Below, piece by piece: positions 52,387 through 61,001 of a stretch of 64,000 nucleotides of DNA (within the stretch, counting starts at the first letter, position 1; every line of letters starts with the position of its first letter). The notes under the pieces are model-generated. The model did not search any database. It was not told the origin of the DNA and saw only the letters and a program-made list of their open reading frames with translations. A program made the translations under genes and the position numbers. Source of the stretch: Gammaproteobacteria bacterium (lineage in GTDB: Bacteria > Pseudomonadota > Gammaproteobacteria > Burkholderiales > Burkholderiaceae_C); assembly GCA_018815325.1 (NCBI GenBank), contig JAHIYE010000019.1, positions 62,001 through 126,000 on the forward strand. The letters run 5' to 3'.

Positions 52387-53620
52387 ATAGAGGCTGCGCG
52401 GCGAGCTGATAGGCGGCGCTGGTCAGCGGTTGCTGCTTGCCCTTGACGAGGAGGCTGATGCGATCGGCCCGCTCGTCTGCCAGCCAGTCAATGGGGCCTG
52501 CAAGCAGTTGACCACGCCCAGCGTGGTCGCACAGCCGTTTCGCGGTGTTGACGGTGTCGCCAATGACATCATGAACCTGGGAGGCCTGTGCGCCAAAAAA
52601 ACCCTCCACGACGGGGCCGGCCCATAACCCGGCACCCGCTGACAATTGCAGGGGCTGTACCGCTGCTAACGCTGCCCGCAAGGCTTTTTGCATGACCTGC
52701 AGTGCATTGCCATCGGCTGGCAGCACAAGCAGCACCTCATCGCCACTCATCTTGGATTTGATCAAGGCCTCTCCACAGGCGTCCAGTACGGCGGCATAAA
52801 AGCGGTTGAGCATTTTGATCACGTCTTCGGGCTGGCGGGTTTCGCTCCAGGCCGTGAAGCCACGAATGTCTATGAAGCCGATTGCGCGTTCGACCCGACT
52901 GGCAGATTGCGTCGCATTGGCGCGCAACACATCTTTCACCACACGACTGCCAAAGCCCCAGCGCGACAAGGTCTTGAGCTGATGAAGCAACTGGTCGATG
53001 ACGGTTTGCTGGCGGCGAGCCACCAGCGCAAGAGAGATCAGCGCGCCAACCTGGGTGATGGCCAGTGCCATCAGGAAGGCGTGGGGCGCAGAGTGAAAGA
53101 AGCCCGAGATCCCTTCCAGCCACGGCTGTCCCCGCAAATCCAGCGCGATATAGAACAGGATAGGCCCGAGCGCCTGCGCTGTGCGTGACAGGGCAATGCC
53201 CGCCAAGGTCAGGGCAGGCTGGTTGTTACGGGTTTCGAGGGCTGAACCCCAGGCGAACAGCAGCATCAGCGTGGCAAACGTGATGTGGTGGGGGGCAAAG
53301 AAAAATGACCTGCCTTCGATCAGGGATTCAGCCAGCGCATAAAACAGCAAGCCTACCAGGCGGCTCCACCAGGGGAGCGCCAGATCCAGCCGTCTGCGCC
53401 GAGCCAGCCAGGCGCTCTGTCCGATGGCAGCAATGAGCAGCACGTAGACATCAGGCTTGCCAAAGATATCGCTCCACTCGGAGACCACCTCCAGCAGCAG
53501 CAGGAAAAGTGCGAGCTGGCCGGAGCCCTGGAACAGTTCAGTCAGAAAAAGCCCAAGTGCAGAGCCTTGCAAGGTGGTGTTGACCTGTCGGTCGAGCTCG
53601 TCATGTTCGGAGGTGGCCAT
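52364..53620 (-). CDS. Membrane class III adenylate/guanylate cyclase
   Basis: The 418-aa protein has an N-terminal half with about six TM helices (residues ~20-215) and a C-terminal cyclase homology domain from ~240. Key residues are intact: both metal-binding Asp ([15 protein letters not shown] and [11 protein letters not shown]), the base-selecting Lys (K in SKMSGDE), and the transition-state Asn/Arg in [12 protein letters not shown]. Activity as an adenylate cyclase is therefore likely. The TM part gives no recognised sensor family. It is convergent with pyk and divergent from fba. Confidence 0.85.
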   Translation of the reverse strand: MATSEHDELDRQVNTTLQGSALGLFLTELFQGSGQLALFLLLLEVVSEWSDIFGKPDVYVLLIAAIGQSAWLARRRRLDLALPWWSRLVGLLFYALAESLIEGRSFFFAPHHITFATLMLLFAWGSALETRNNQPALTLAGIALSRTAQALGPILFYIALDLRGQPWLEGISGFFHSAPHAFLMALAITQVGALISLALVARRQQTVIDQLLHQLKTLSRWGFGSRVVKDVLRANATQSASRVERAIGFIDIRGFTAWSETRQPEDVIKMLNRFYAAVLDACGEALIKSKMSGDEVLLVLPADGNALQVMQKALRAALAAVQPLQLSAGAGLWAGPVVEGFFGAQASQVHDVIGDTVNTAKRLCDHAGRGQLLAGPIDWLADERADRISLLVKGKQQPLTSAAYQLAAQPLSSPPDKS

Positions 53621-53779
53621 GGCTTTATGTCATCTGATGGTCGTCATCTGGTTGCGAGTTTAGGTGACGCTGTGAGGCGGGTGACCCTGAAATTAGATGC
53701 GCTCATGCTGGGCGGTAAAATCGCAAAGTATGAGGGCCGTGGGTACGCGGGCGCTTCAATTTCATCAAGGATCATTACT

Positions 53780-54844
53780 ATGGCACTCGTCTCTATGCGC
53801 GAACTGCTGGACCATGCCGCTGTGAACGGCTATGGCATTCCGGCTTTCAACGTCAATAACCTGGAGCAGGTTCAGGCCGTCATGGAGGCCGCCAAGGAGA
53901 CTGGCGCGCCGGTGATCCTGCAGGCCAGCGCGGGTGCCCGCAAGTACGCAGGCGAGGCCTTCATCAAGCACCTGATTTCTGCCGCGATCGAGTCGTACCC
54001 GGAGATTCCGCTGGTGATGCACCAGGACCATGGCCAGAACCCCGGCGTGTGCGAGGGGGCCATCAAGCTCGGCTTCAGCTCCGTCATGATGGACGGCAGC
54101 CTGGAGGCCGACGGCAAGACCATCGCCAGTTATGACTACAACGTCGACGTCACCCGCAAAGTGGTTGACATGGCCCACCAGCTGGGCGTGACGGTCGAGG
54201 GTGAGCTCGGCTGTCTGGGCTCGCTGGAGACCATGAAGGGCGACAAGGAAGACGGCCACGGCACCGACGCTACCATGACGCGCGAGCAGTTGTTGACCGA
54301 CCCCGAGCAGGCCGCTGACTTTGTGAAGCGCACCCAGCTCGACGCGCTGGCGATTGCCATCGGTACCAGCCATGGCGCCTACAAGTTCACGCGCAAGCCC
54401 ACTGGCGACATTCTTGCGATCGACCGCATCAAGGAAATTCATCACCGTATTCCCAACACCCATCTGGTGATGCATGGGTCGTCCAGCGTGCCGCAGGAGT
54501 TGCTGGCGGTGATTCGCCAATACGGCGGCAACATGAAGGAAACCTACGGCGTGCCGGTCGAGGAAATCCAGAAGGCCATCCAGTTCGGCGTGCGCAAGAT
54601 CAACATCGACACCGACATCCGCCTGGCCATGACGGCCGCCGTGCGCAAATTCCTGGCCGAGAACCCGGAGAAATTCGACGCCCGTGAATGGCTCAAGCCC
54701 GCTCGCGAGGCGGCCAAGCAGATCTGCAAGGCGCGTTATATCGAGTTCGGCTGCGAAGGCCAGGGCAGCAAGATCAAGGGCAAGAGCCTGCAGGTCGTTG
54801 CCGCCCAATATGCCAAAGGCGAACTCGCCCAGCTGGTGAACTGA
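53780..54844 (+). CDS. fba: Fructose-bisphosphate aldolase class II (Calvin-cycle subtype)
   Basis: Zn-dependent aldolase for fructose-1,6-bisphosphate (and sedoheptulose bisphosphate in the CbbA subtype). The 354-aa protein has [20 protein letters not shown], zinc/substrate motif [41 protein letters not shown] and [12 protein letters not shown]. The ATG at 53780 gives [12 protein letters not shown] terminator follows. Presence does not by itself show CO2 fixation, as this subtype is common in heterotrophs of the order. Confidence 0.96.
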   Translation: MALVSMRELLDHAAVNGYGIPAFNVNNLEQVQAVMEAAKETGAPVILQASAGARKYAGEAFIKHLISAAIESYPEIPLVMHQDHGQNPGVCEGAIKLGFSSVMMDGSLEADGKTIASYDYNVDVTRKVVDMAHQLGVTVEGELGCLGSLETMKGDKEDGHGTDATMTREQLLTDPEQAADFVKRTQLDALAIAIGTSHGAYKFTRKPTGDILAIDRIKEIHHRIPNTHLVMHGSSSVPQELLAVIRQYGGNMKETYGVPVEEIQKAIQFGVRKINIDTDIRLAMTAAVRKFLAENPEKFDAREWLKPAREAAKQICKARYIEFGCEGQGSKIKGKSLQVVAAQYAKGELAQLVN

Positions 54845-54873
54845 GGCCGACAGGCTTTCTCATTCATTGACAC

Positions 54874-54895
54874 GCCCCCGCGGGGGCTTTCTTTC
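54874..54895 (+). terminator. Rho-independent terminator after fba
   Basis: GCCCCCGCGGGGGC forms a 5-bp GC stem around a 4-nt loop and is followed by TTTCTTTCTT. It lies 30 bp after the fba stop and 12 bp before the purC ATG. Confidence 0.8.
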
Positions 54896-54906
54896 TTGAC
54901 TGCACC

Positions 54907-55803
54907 ATGACATCCGCTCTGCATACCTCGACCCTGACTTCCCTGCCACTGCTGGCCCGCGGCAAGGTGCGCGACAACTACGCCGTGGGCGACGACCGCA
55001 TCCTGATGCTGGCCTCCGACCGCATCAGCGCCTTCGATGTGATCATGGGCGAGCCGATTCCGGGCAAGGGCGAGCTGCTCACGCAGATGGCGTTGTTCTG
55101 GTTCGACAAGCTGGGTCACATCTGTCCGAACCACCTGACTGGTGAGGCGCCCGAGAGCGTGGTCACGCCAGCGGAACTGCCGCAGGTCCAGGGACGTGCC
55201 ATGCTGGTCAAACGCCTGAAGCCGATCCCCGTGGAAGCCGTGGTGCGCGGCTACCTGGCCGGCAGCGGCTGGGCCGAGTACCAGGCCAACCAGGCGGTGT
55301 GTGGCGTCAAGCTGCCGCCGGGACTGAAGAACGCGAGCAAGCTGCCCGAGCCGATCTACACGCCTGCTGCCAAGGCCGAGATGGGCGAGCATGACGAGAA
55401 CATCACCTTCGAGAAAACCGTGGAGATGATCGGCCCCGAGCTGGCGGCCCGCATCCGCGACATCAGCATTGCGATCTACAAGACCGCCAGTGAGATTGCG
55501 GCCACCAAGGGCATCATCATTGCCGACACCAAGTTCGAGTTCGGACTCGACAAGGATGGCACCCTGGTTCTGATGGACGAGGTGCTCACGCCCGATTCTT
55601 CGCGCTACTGGCCTGCCGAAAGCTACGCCGAAGGCAGTAACCCGCCCAGCTATGACAAACAGTTCCTGCGCGACTGGCTGGAGGCCGTGCGCATCAACGG
55701 CCAGCCCTGGAACAAGACGCCGCCAGCACCCCGCCTGCCGCAGGACGTGGTCAACAGGACCGCGGCCAAGTACCGCGAAGCGCTGACACGGCTGACCACC
55801 TGA
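54907..55803 (+). CDS. purC: Phosphoribosylaminoimidazole-succinocarboxamide synthase
   Basis: SAICAR synthase, purine pathway. The 298-aa protein shows [20 protein letters not shown] near the start, the signature [20 protein letters not shown] and [17 protein letters not shown], and [14 protein letters not shown]. This is the longer yeast-like PurC form common in the order. Clustered with purE and purK, though three unrelated genes lie between. Confidence 0.97.
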   Translation: MTSALHTSTLTSLPLLARGKVRDNYAVGDDRILMLASDRISAFDVIMGEPIPGKGELLTQMALFWFDKLGHICPNHLTGEAPESVVTPAELPQVQGRAMLVKRLKPIPVEAVVRGYLAGSGWAEYQANQAVCGVKLPPGLKNASKLPEPIYTPAAKAEMGEHDENITFEKTVEMIGPELAARIRDISIAIYKTASEIAATKGIIIADTKFEFGLDKDGTLVLMDEVLTPDSSRYWPAESYAEGSNPPSYDKQFLRDWLEAVRINGQPWNKTPPAPRLPQDVVNRTAAKYREALTRLTT

Positions 55804-55896
55804 GGTTTGCTTTGGGCCATGTAACAGCCCAATAACACCACAAGCCTGCTGGTGTGACCAAAAATCTGTTTCTTCATTCAACAAGAGGAGACAGAC

Positions 55897-56478
55897 ATGG
55901 CGGCTAAAAAAATTCTGATGATTTGCGGGGACTATTGCGAGGACTATGAAACCATGGTCCCGTTCCAGGCCCTGCTGGCGGTTGGCCACACCGTGCATGC
56001 CGTCTGCCCCGGCAAGGCGGCGGGCGACAGCATCAAGACGGCGATTCACGACTTCGAAGGCGCGCAGACCTACAGCGAAAAACCCGGCCACAACTTCACC
56101 CTGAACGCCTCCTTCGCCGACATCAAGGCCGCCGGCTACGACGCCCTGGTGCTGCCCGGCGGTCGGGGGCCCGAGTACCTGCGCAACGACGCCGCCGTGG
56201 TGGCGATGGTCCAGCATTTCTTTGAGGCCAAGAAACCGGTGGCTGCCATTTGCCATGCCGCGCAACTGCTGGCGGGCGCGGGTGTGCTCAAGGGCCGTAC
56301 CTGCTCAGCCTATCCTGCCTGCCGCGCCGAGGTGGAACTGGCGGGAGGCAGCTATGCGGACATTCCCGTCGATGCCGCACACACCGATGGCAACCTCGTG
56401 TCTGCACCCGCCTGGCCGGCCCATCCCGCGTGGATTGCCCAGTTTCTGGTGGTGCTGGGGACGAAGATCACGCATTGA
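55897..56478 (+). CDS. DJ-1/PfpI family protein
   Basis: The 193-aa class I glutamine-amidotransferase-like protein has MICGDYCEDYETMVPFQALL at the N-terminus, LVLPGGRGPEYLRND, and the nucleophile elbow AAICHAAQLLAGAG with the catalytic Cys, then GRTCSAYPACRAEVELAGG. Relatives include PfpI proteases, YhbO-type deglycases and glyoxalase III enzymes; which activity applies is unclear. AAGAGGAG before the ATG supports the start. Confidence 0.9.
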   Translation: MAAKKILMICGDYCEDYETMVPFQALLAVGHTVHAVCPGKAAGDSIKTAIHDFEGAQTYSEKPGHNFTLNASFADIKAAGYDALVLPGGRGPEYLRNDAAVVAMVQHFFEAKKPVAAICHAAQLLAGAGVLKGRTCSAYPACRAEVELAGGSYADIPVDAAHTDGNLVSAPAWPAHPAWIAQFLVVLGTKITH

Positions 56479-56534
56479 CGTGTGCTGGCCGGCGCAGCAT
56501 GATGCCGGGGACGCCAACAAGCGGGAGAGATGTG

Positions 56535-56912
56535 ATGTGCCAAGTATTTATCGGCGCCGATCCGGTGCTGTACGAAAGCCGGGTCCGTTCTGTGCGGCTG
56601 CACGGGGTGGCCACGAGCATCCGGCTGGAAAACCTGTTCTGGGACGTGCTGGACGACATCGCCCGGCGGGACGGCATGAGCGTGCCCCAGCTATGCACCA
56701 AGCTCCATGACGAGTTGGAAGCCGAGCGCGGCAGCATTGACAACTTTGCCTCGTTTTTGCGTGTGTGTTGTGGCCGCTACCTGGCGTTGCAACTCTCGGG
56801 CGGCATTCCGCAGGACATGTCGATCCCGATCAGCAGCCTCAATGCCAGACGTGTCCTGGCCACCGAGTACCGTGTGCACAAGCATGGCGACCTGGGGCAG
56901 CGCGCAGCCTGA
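56535..56912 (+). CDS. Ribbon-helix-helix (RHH_4) domain protein
   Basis: The 125-aa putative DNA-binding protein contains the RHH_4-type segment SRVRSVRLHGVATSIRLENL, then FWDVLDDIARRDGMSVPQL and FASFLRVCCGRYLAL. The ATG at 56535 gives MCQVFIGADPVLYESR, typical of these proteins. Target unknown; it follows the PfpI-family gene by 56 bp and could be cotranscribed. Confidence 0.8.
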   Translation: MCQVFIGADPVLYESRVRSVRLHGVATSIRLENLFWDVLDDIARRDGMSVPQLCTKLHDELEAERGSIDNFASFLRVCCGRYLALQLSGGIPQDMSIPISSLNARRVLATEYRVHKHGDLGQRAA

Positions 56913-56930
56913 GGGCTGCACGCTGTCGAC

Positions 56931-57887
56931 TCAGTTCAGCATCATGCTGAGCTTGCGGCGGTAGGCCGACACCATCGCAGCCTGCGGGTCTTCCTCCACG
57001 GCGGTCTTGCCGGCGATCTCGATGCCACTGGCGGTCTTGCCGCTGGCTTCCGTACCCGCCTTGGGTTTCGGGGGGGAGAGCAGCTCCAGAATGGCGACAA
57101 AGGTCTTGCGGGGGGCTTCCTCGTCCCATTTCTTGTCGCGCATGATGATTTCCAGCAGCTCGTCCATCGCGGCAGTCCATCCGCCGTGCGCCATCAGTAC
57201 GCGGCTCTTGGCAAAACGGGTTTCGAAATCCCGCTTGTTGGCTTCGATTTTTTCGTCAAACTGCGCCAGTGACATCTTGCCGCGGGGGTCGTTGGCCACG
57301 AACTCCATGGCGTTGAGCCATTGCTGCAGCGCCTCGAAACGCAGTTGCACCGGGATCTGGGAAAGTGCTGGTGCCAGCGCGGCTGCGGCTGCACCCAGCT
57401 GGTCGGTGCTGATCAGCAGCTTGACGTATTCGAAGCGCACATCGTCGTTGGCCGGGTTGGTGGCGAGGGCTTCAGCCATGCGCTCCTGTGCGGTTTGCAT
57501 GTCACCGGACTCTAGGTGCTCCTGGGCTTTCTGCGCGCCGGCTTCGGCCTGCAGCGCATCCTCGGAGGGCAGGTGCTTGTCCAGAAACTCGCGCAGCTGG
57601 CCTTCGGGCAGCGCACCCATGAAGCCGTCCAGCGGCTTGCCGTCCTTCATGAGCACGCAGGTCGGGATGCTGCGGATGCCAAAGGCGCCTGCCAGCTCCT
57701 GCTCCTGGTCGGAGTCAATCTTGACGAGCGTGAAGCGGCCAGCGTAGTCGGTTTCGAGTTTTTCAAGCAGGGGGCCGATCACCTTGCAGGGGCCGCACCA
57801 GGGGGCCCAGAAATCCACCAGCACAAAGGTGGACATGGAGGCTTCGATGACCTCGGCTTCAAAGTTTTCGGTGGTGACGTTGATCAT
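56931..57887 (-). CDS. cnoX: Thioredoxin-TPR protein, CnoX/YbbN-like
   Basis: The 318-aa protein has an N-terminal thioredoxin domain with an intact active site FWAPWCGPCKVIGPLL (~30) and cis-Pro in RSIPTCVLM, and a C-terminal TPR-like half from ~115 (TPR_20 type) plus a basic Lys/Thr-rich linker near 290. CnoX chaperones hand substrates to GroEL and protect them under oxidation. E. coli YbbN has lost the redox pair, whereas this one keeps CGPC. It is divergent from purE with a 36-bp gap. Confidence 0.9.
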   Translation of the reverse strand: MINVTTENFEAEVIEASMSTFVLVDFWAPWCGPCKVIGPLLEKLETDYAGRFTLVKIDSDQEQELAGAFGIRSIPTCVLMKDGKPLDGFMGALPEGQLREFLDKHLPSEDALQAEAGAQKAQEHLESGDMQTAQERMAEALATNPANDDVRFEYVKLLISTDQLGAAAAALAPALSQIPVQLRFEALQQWLNAMEFVANDPRGKMSLAQFDEKIEANKRDFETRFAKSRVLMAHGGWTAAMDELLEIIMRDKKWDEEAPRKTFVAILELLSPPKPKAGTEASGKTASGIEIAGKTAVEEDPQAAMVSAYRRKLSMMLN

Positions 57888-57888
57888 T

Positions 57889-57917
57889 TTGGGTAGCTCG
57901 GGGCGAAAAAGTAAAAT
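57889..57917 (+). promoter_or_regulatory. Predicted purE promoter, possibly giving a leaderless mRNA
   Basis: TTGGGT (57889-57894), a 17-bp spacer and TAAAAT (57912-57917). The expected start point falls at about 57924, the A of the purE ATG. No Shine-Dalgarno sequence precedes that ATG. Confidence 0.5.
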
Positions 57918-57923
57918 TCAAAC

Positions 57924-58415
57924 ATGAAAACACAAATCGGCGTCGTCATGGGCTCCAGTTCCGACTGGGACACCATGCAACAGGCAGTACAGATTCTCCA
58001 CCACTTCGGCATCGGTCACGAGGCTCGCGTGGTGTCTGCGCACCGCATGCCTGACGACATGTTCGCCTACGCCGAGAGTGCCTTGGAGCGTGGGCTCAAG
58101 GCCATTATCGCGGGTGCCGGTGGCGCCGCCCACCTGCCCGGCATGCTGGCGGCCAAGACCACGGTGCCGGTGCTCGGCGTGCCAGTGGCCAGCAAGCATC
58201 TGCAGGGGGTAGACTCCTTGCACAGCATCGTGCAGATGCCCAAGGGCATCCCGGTGGCCACATTTGCGATCGGCCCGGCCGGCGCAGCCAATGCGGCCCT
58301 GTTTGCCGTGGCCATGCTGGCCAATGAAGACCCGGCCCTGCGCGCCAAGCTCGAGGCCTTCCGGGCCGAGCAGACCGAGGCAGCCCGCAGCATGACGCTG
58401 CCGCCCGCGCTATGA
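57924..58415 (+). CDS. purE: N5-carboxyaminoimidazole ribonucleotide mutase
   Basis: Converts N5-CAIR to CAIR. The 163-aa class I PurE shows [19 protein letters not shown], the active-site block [15 protein letters not shown] with catalytic His, [20 protein letters not shown] and the loop [20 protein letters not shown]. Paired with purK 58 bp downstream. Confidence 0.97.
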   Translation: MKTQIGVVMGSSSDWDTMQQAVQILHHFGIGHEARVVSAHRMPDDMFAYAESALERGLKAIIAGAGGAAHLPGMLAAKTTVPVLGVPVASKHLQGVDSLHSIVQMPKGIPVATFAIGPAGAANAALFAVAMLANEDPALRAKLEAFRAEQTEAARSMTLPPAL

Positions 58416-58473
58416 GCAGCTGTACCTTACCAAAGGCTGATACAGCCGCAGCGCAGGGCGCGGAGGCCTCCCT

Positions 58474-59649
58474 ATGACAGGCCAGATCATTCTCCCGGGC
58501 AGCTCGATCAACGGGCAGCTTGCCACATTGGGCGTCATGGGCGGCGGGCAGCTTGGCCGCATGTTTGTGCACGCGGCCCAGCGCATGGGTTATTTCACGG
58601 CCGTGCTCGATCCCGATCCGGCCAGCCCGGCGGGTTTGGTGAGCCACCACCACATTCAGACCAGTTACCTTGACGAGCAGGGCCTGGCCCAGCTCATGCA
58701 GCGCAGTGCCGCCATCACCACCGAGTTCGAGAACGTGCCTGCGCCCGCGCTGCTCACATTGGGCGCGCACCGCCCGGTGGCGCCCGCCGCTGACGCGGTG
58801 GCCATAGCGCAGGACCGGGCCCGGGAGAAGGCACATTTCGTGCGCTGCGGCGTACCCTGTGCGCCCTATGCGGTGATCGAGACAGCGGAGCAGCTTGCCG
58901 CCGTCAAGGACGAGCTGCTGCCCGGCATCGTCAAGACCACGCGCCTGGGCTACGACGGCAAGGGTCAGATTCGCGTCAAGACGCGTACTGAGCTGGCGGC
59001 CGCCTGGGACGAGCTCAAGCAGGTGCCCTGTGTGCTGGAAAAAATGCTGCCGCTCAAGGCCGAGTGCTCGGTCATCGTGGCGCGTGGCTGGGACGGCGCG
59101 ATGGTCAACTTCCCGCCACAACTCAACCTGCACCGCGACGGCATTCTTGCAGTCACTCAGGTTTACCCGGATAATATGCCGCCAGCCCTTTCCGAACAAG
59201 CGGTGAAAGCTACTAAATCCATAGCAGATGGCTTGCAGTACGTGGGCGTGCTGTGTGTCGAATTCTTTGTGCTGGGCGACGATTCGCTGGTGGTCAACGA
59301 GATGGCACCGCGTCCGCACAACAGCGGGCACTACACGATGGACGCTTGCGACCAGTCGCAGTTCGACCTGCAGGTCAAGACACTCGCCGGTCTGCCGCTG
59401 GTGCAGCCGCGCCAGCACAGCCCGTCCATCATGCTCAACCTGCTGGGCGACATCTGGCTGGCTTTCAAGGACTCTCCGCCCTGGGACGAGGTACTGGCGC
59501 TGCCAGGTACGCACCTGCACCTGTACGGCAAGCTCAAGGCCAGCAAGGGCCGCAAGATGGGACACCTCAACATCACGGGCGCCAGCGAAGCCGAGGTGCG
59601 CGCCACCGCGCTGGCCGCAGCCAAGCTGCTGGGCATTGCGCCCTTCTGA
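58474..59649 (+). CDS. purK: N5-carboxyaminoimidazole ribonucleotide synthase
   Basis: ATP-grasp enzyme making N5-CAIR from AIR, ATP and bicarbonate. The 391-aa protein has GVMGGGQLGRMFVHAAQRMG, KTTRLGYDGKGQIRV, and VLCVEFFVLGDDSLVVNEMAPRPHNSGHYT split across the usual catalytic region. GGAGG precedes the ATG. A stretch of the gene (59208-59236) resembles the dispersed repeat core yet keeps the frame (KATKSIADGLQYVGVL). Confidence 0.97.
   Translation: MTGQIILPGSSINGQLATLGVMGGGQLGRMFVHAAQRMGYFTAVLDPDPASPAGLVSHHHIQTSYLDEQGLAQLMQRSAAITTEFENVPAPALLTLGAHRPVAPAADAVAIAQDRAREKAHFVRCGVPCAPYAVIETAEQLAAVKDELLPGIVKTTRLGYDGKGQIRVKTRTELAAAWDELKQVPCVLEKMLPLKAECSVIVARGWDGAMVNFPPQLNLHRDGILAVTQVYPDNMPPALSEQAVKATKSIADGLQYVGVLCVEFFVLGDDSLVVNEMAPRPHNSGHYTMDACDQSQFDLQVKTLAGLPLVQPRQHSPSIMLNLLGDIWLAFKDSPPWDEVLALPGTHLHLYGKLKASKGRKMGHLNITGASEAEVRATALAAAKLLGIAPF
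59208..59236. repeat. Repeat-core-like segment inside purK
   Basis: GCTACTAAATCCATAGCAG resembles copy A (GCTACTAAATATATAGCTG) closely, and the following GATGGCTTGC aligns with the TAATGGCGCTC of copy D. Only the core is present; the GGGC-TAG-GCCC half is missing. Confidence 0.4.
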
Positions 59650-59676
59650 GCCGACTCAAGGCAAGCAGGCACGGCC

Positions 59677-60705
59677 ATGATTCTGGACGGACAAGACGCC
59701 GCCGCCATCGCGGCTGCTGCACAGGCGCTGCACGAGGGTGAACTGGTCGGCCTGCCCACCGAGACGGTCTATGGCCTCGGTGCCGATGCGGCCAGCGACA
59801 GCGCTGTCGCCAAAATCTTTGCCGCCAAGGGCCGGCCCAGCGACCACCCGCTCATCGTGCATGTGGCCGATGCGGCAGGCGTCGATCACTTTGCACAGGA
59901 TGTGCCGACGTTCGCGCAGCAACTCATGCAGGCTTTCTGGCCGGGCCCACTGACCCTGATCCTGCCACGCCGGCCCGATGTGGGTGCCGCCGCCGCAGGG
60001 GGACAGGCCTCCATCGGCCTGCGCTGTCCGGCCCACCCGGTGGCACACGCGCTGCTGCTGGCGGCGCGCGCGCTGGGCGTGCATGGCGTGGCGGCGCCCA
60101 GTGCCAACCAGTTTGGCCGCGTCAGCCCGACCACGGCCGCGCATGTGCAGGGTGAGTTTGGCGAAGACCTGCTCATTCTTGACGGTGGTGCCTGTGAGGT
60201 GGGCATTGAGTCCACCATCATCGACTGCACGCGTGGCGCGCCGGTGCTGTTGCGCCCTGGCGCCATCACACGCGAGCAGGTGCAGGCTGCCTGCGGTTTG
60301 AAGCCCCTGTCCAGGGATGAGATGGCTGCACTTACTGTCTCTGCGCCGCGTGCTTCGGGCACGCTGGAGGCCCATTACGCGCCCAAGGCCAAAGTCCGGC
60401 TCATGGGTGCGCGCGCGCTGCAGGCCGCACTCGATCTTCTGGGCAAGGGCATGGACGCGATCGACGCTGCTGACAAGGCCGCGCCCACCATTGCCGTGTA
60501 TTCACGCGCCATCCTGCAAACGGCCTCAACCAAGGTGCTGCGCCGGCGCATGCCCGACGATGCCGCTGCCACGGCACAGCAACTTTTTGCCGTGCTGCGC
60601 GAGTTTGACAAGGCGGGTGTGAAACTGATCTGGATTGAGACCCCTCCCGATACGCCCGAGTGGGAAGGTGTGCGCGACCGCCTGCAGCGGGCGGCGGCGA
60701 GCTGA
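59677..60705 (+). CDS. L-threonylcarbamoyladenylate synthase (Sua5 type)
   Basis: Makes threonylcarbamoyl-AMP from Thr, bicarbonate and ATP, first step of the t6A tRNA modification at position 37. The 342-aa two-domain Sua5 form has the YrdC-like domain (VGLPTETVYGLGADAASD, AAKGRPSDHPLIVHV, FWPGPLTLILPRR, APSANQFGRVSPTTA) and a C-terminal Sua5 domain (ALQAALDLLGKG onward). TsaB, another t6A protein, starts at the right edge of the window. Confidence 0.95.
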   Translation: MILDGQDAAAIAAAAQALHEGELVGLPTETVYGLGADAASDSAVAKIFAAKGRPSDHPLIVHVADAAGVDHFAQDVPTFAQQLMQAFWPGPLTLILPRRPDVGAAAAGGQASIGLRCPAHPVAHALLLAARALGVHGVAAPSANQFGRVSPTTAAHVQGEFGEDLLILDGGACEVGIESTIIDCTRGAPVLLRPGAITREQVQAACGLKPLSRDEMAALTVSAPRASGTLEAHYAPKAKVRLMGARALQAALDLLGKGMDAIDAADKAAPTIAVYSRAILQTASTKVLRRRMPDDAAATAQQLFAVLREFDKAGVKLIWIETPPDTPEWEGVRDRLQRAAAS

Positions 60706-60711
60706 ATACAT

Positions 60712-60966
60712 TCAGCGATAGCGCAGCTTCATGCCGAGGATGCTGGCACTCAACGCCAGCGTGACGGTATTGGCCGCCACGATGGGCCAGGCAGCGATCA
60801 AGAGGCCATACAGCAGCCACATCGCGATGCCGGTGGTGAACACGCTGTACATGCCCAGCGAGATGCCGCTCACGTCCCGGGTCTTGAAGGTGAGCCAGGC
60901 CTGCGGCACAAAGCTCGTGGTGGTGAGGCTGGCGGCGAGGTAGCCGATGAGTTCAGAGTTTTCCAT
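60712..60966 (-). CDS. SemiSWEET family small sugar transporter
   Basis: The 84-aa membrane protein has three TM helices and the PQ-loop motif TTTSFVPQAWLTFKTRDVSG near residue 15, followed by YSVFTTGIAMWLLYGLL and NTVTLALSASILGMKL. SemiSWEETs work as dimers in sugar diffusion across the membrane; substrate unknown. It ends 6 bp from the convergent Sua5-type gene. Confidence 0.92.
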   Translation of the reverse strand: MENSELIGYLAASLTTTSFVPQAWLTFKTRDVSGISLGMYSVFTTGIAMWLLYGLLIAAWPIVAANTVTLALSASILGMKLRYR

Positions 60967-61001
60967 GGTGTGTGCTCAGGACTGGGCGGCTTCAGATGGT
61001 T

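Noticed and set aside
53765-54808. 347-codon minus-strand frame opposite fba
   Set aside because: Mirror of aldolase codons, with repeated Leu/Ala/Val/His pattern and no motif.
54736-56265. 509-codon open frame on the minus strand across purC and the PfpI-family gene
   Set aside because: It crosses two unrelated real genes and a terminator on the other strand; no domain seen.
58105-59565. 486-codon open frame on the minus strand across purE and purK
   Set aside because: Antisense to two well-defined purine enzymes.
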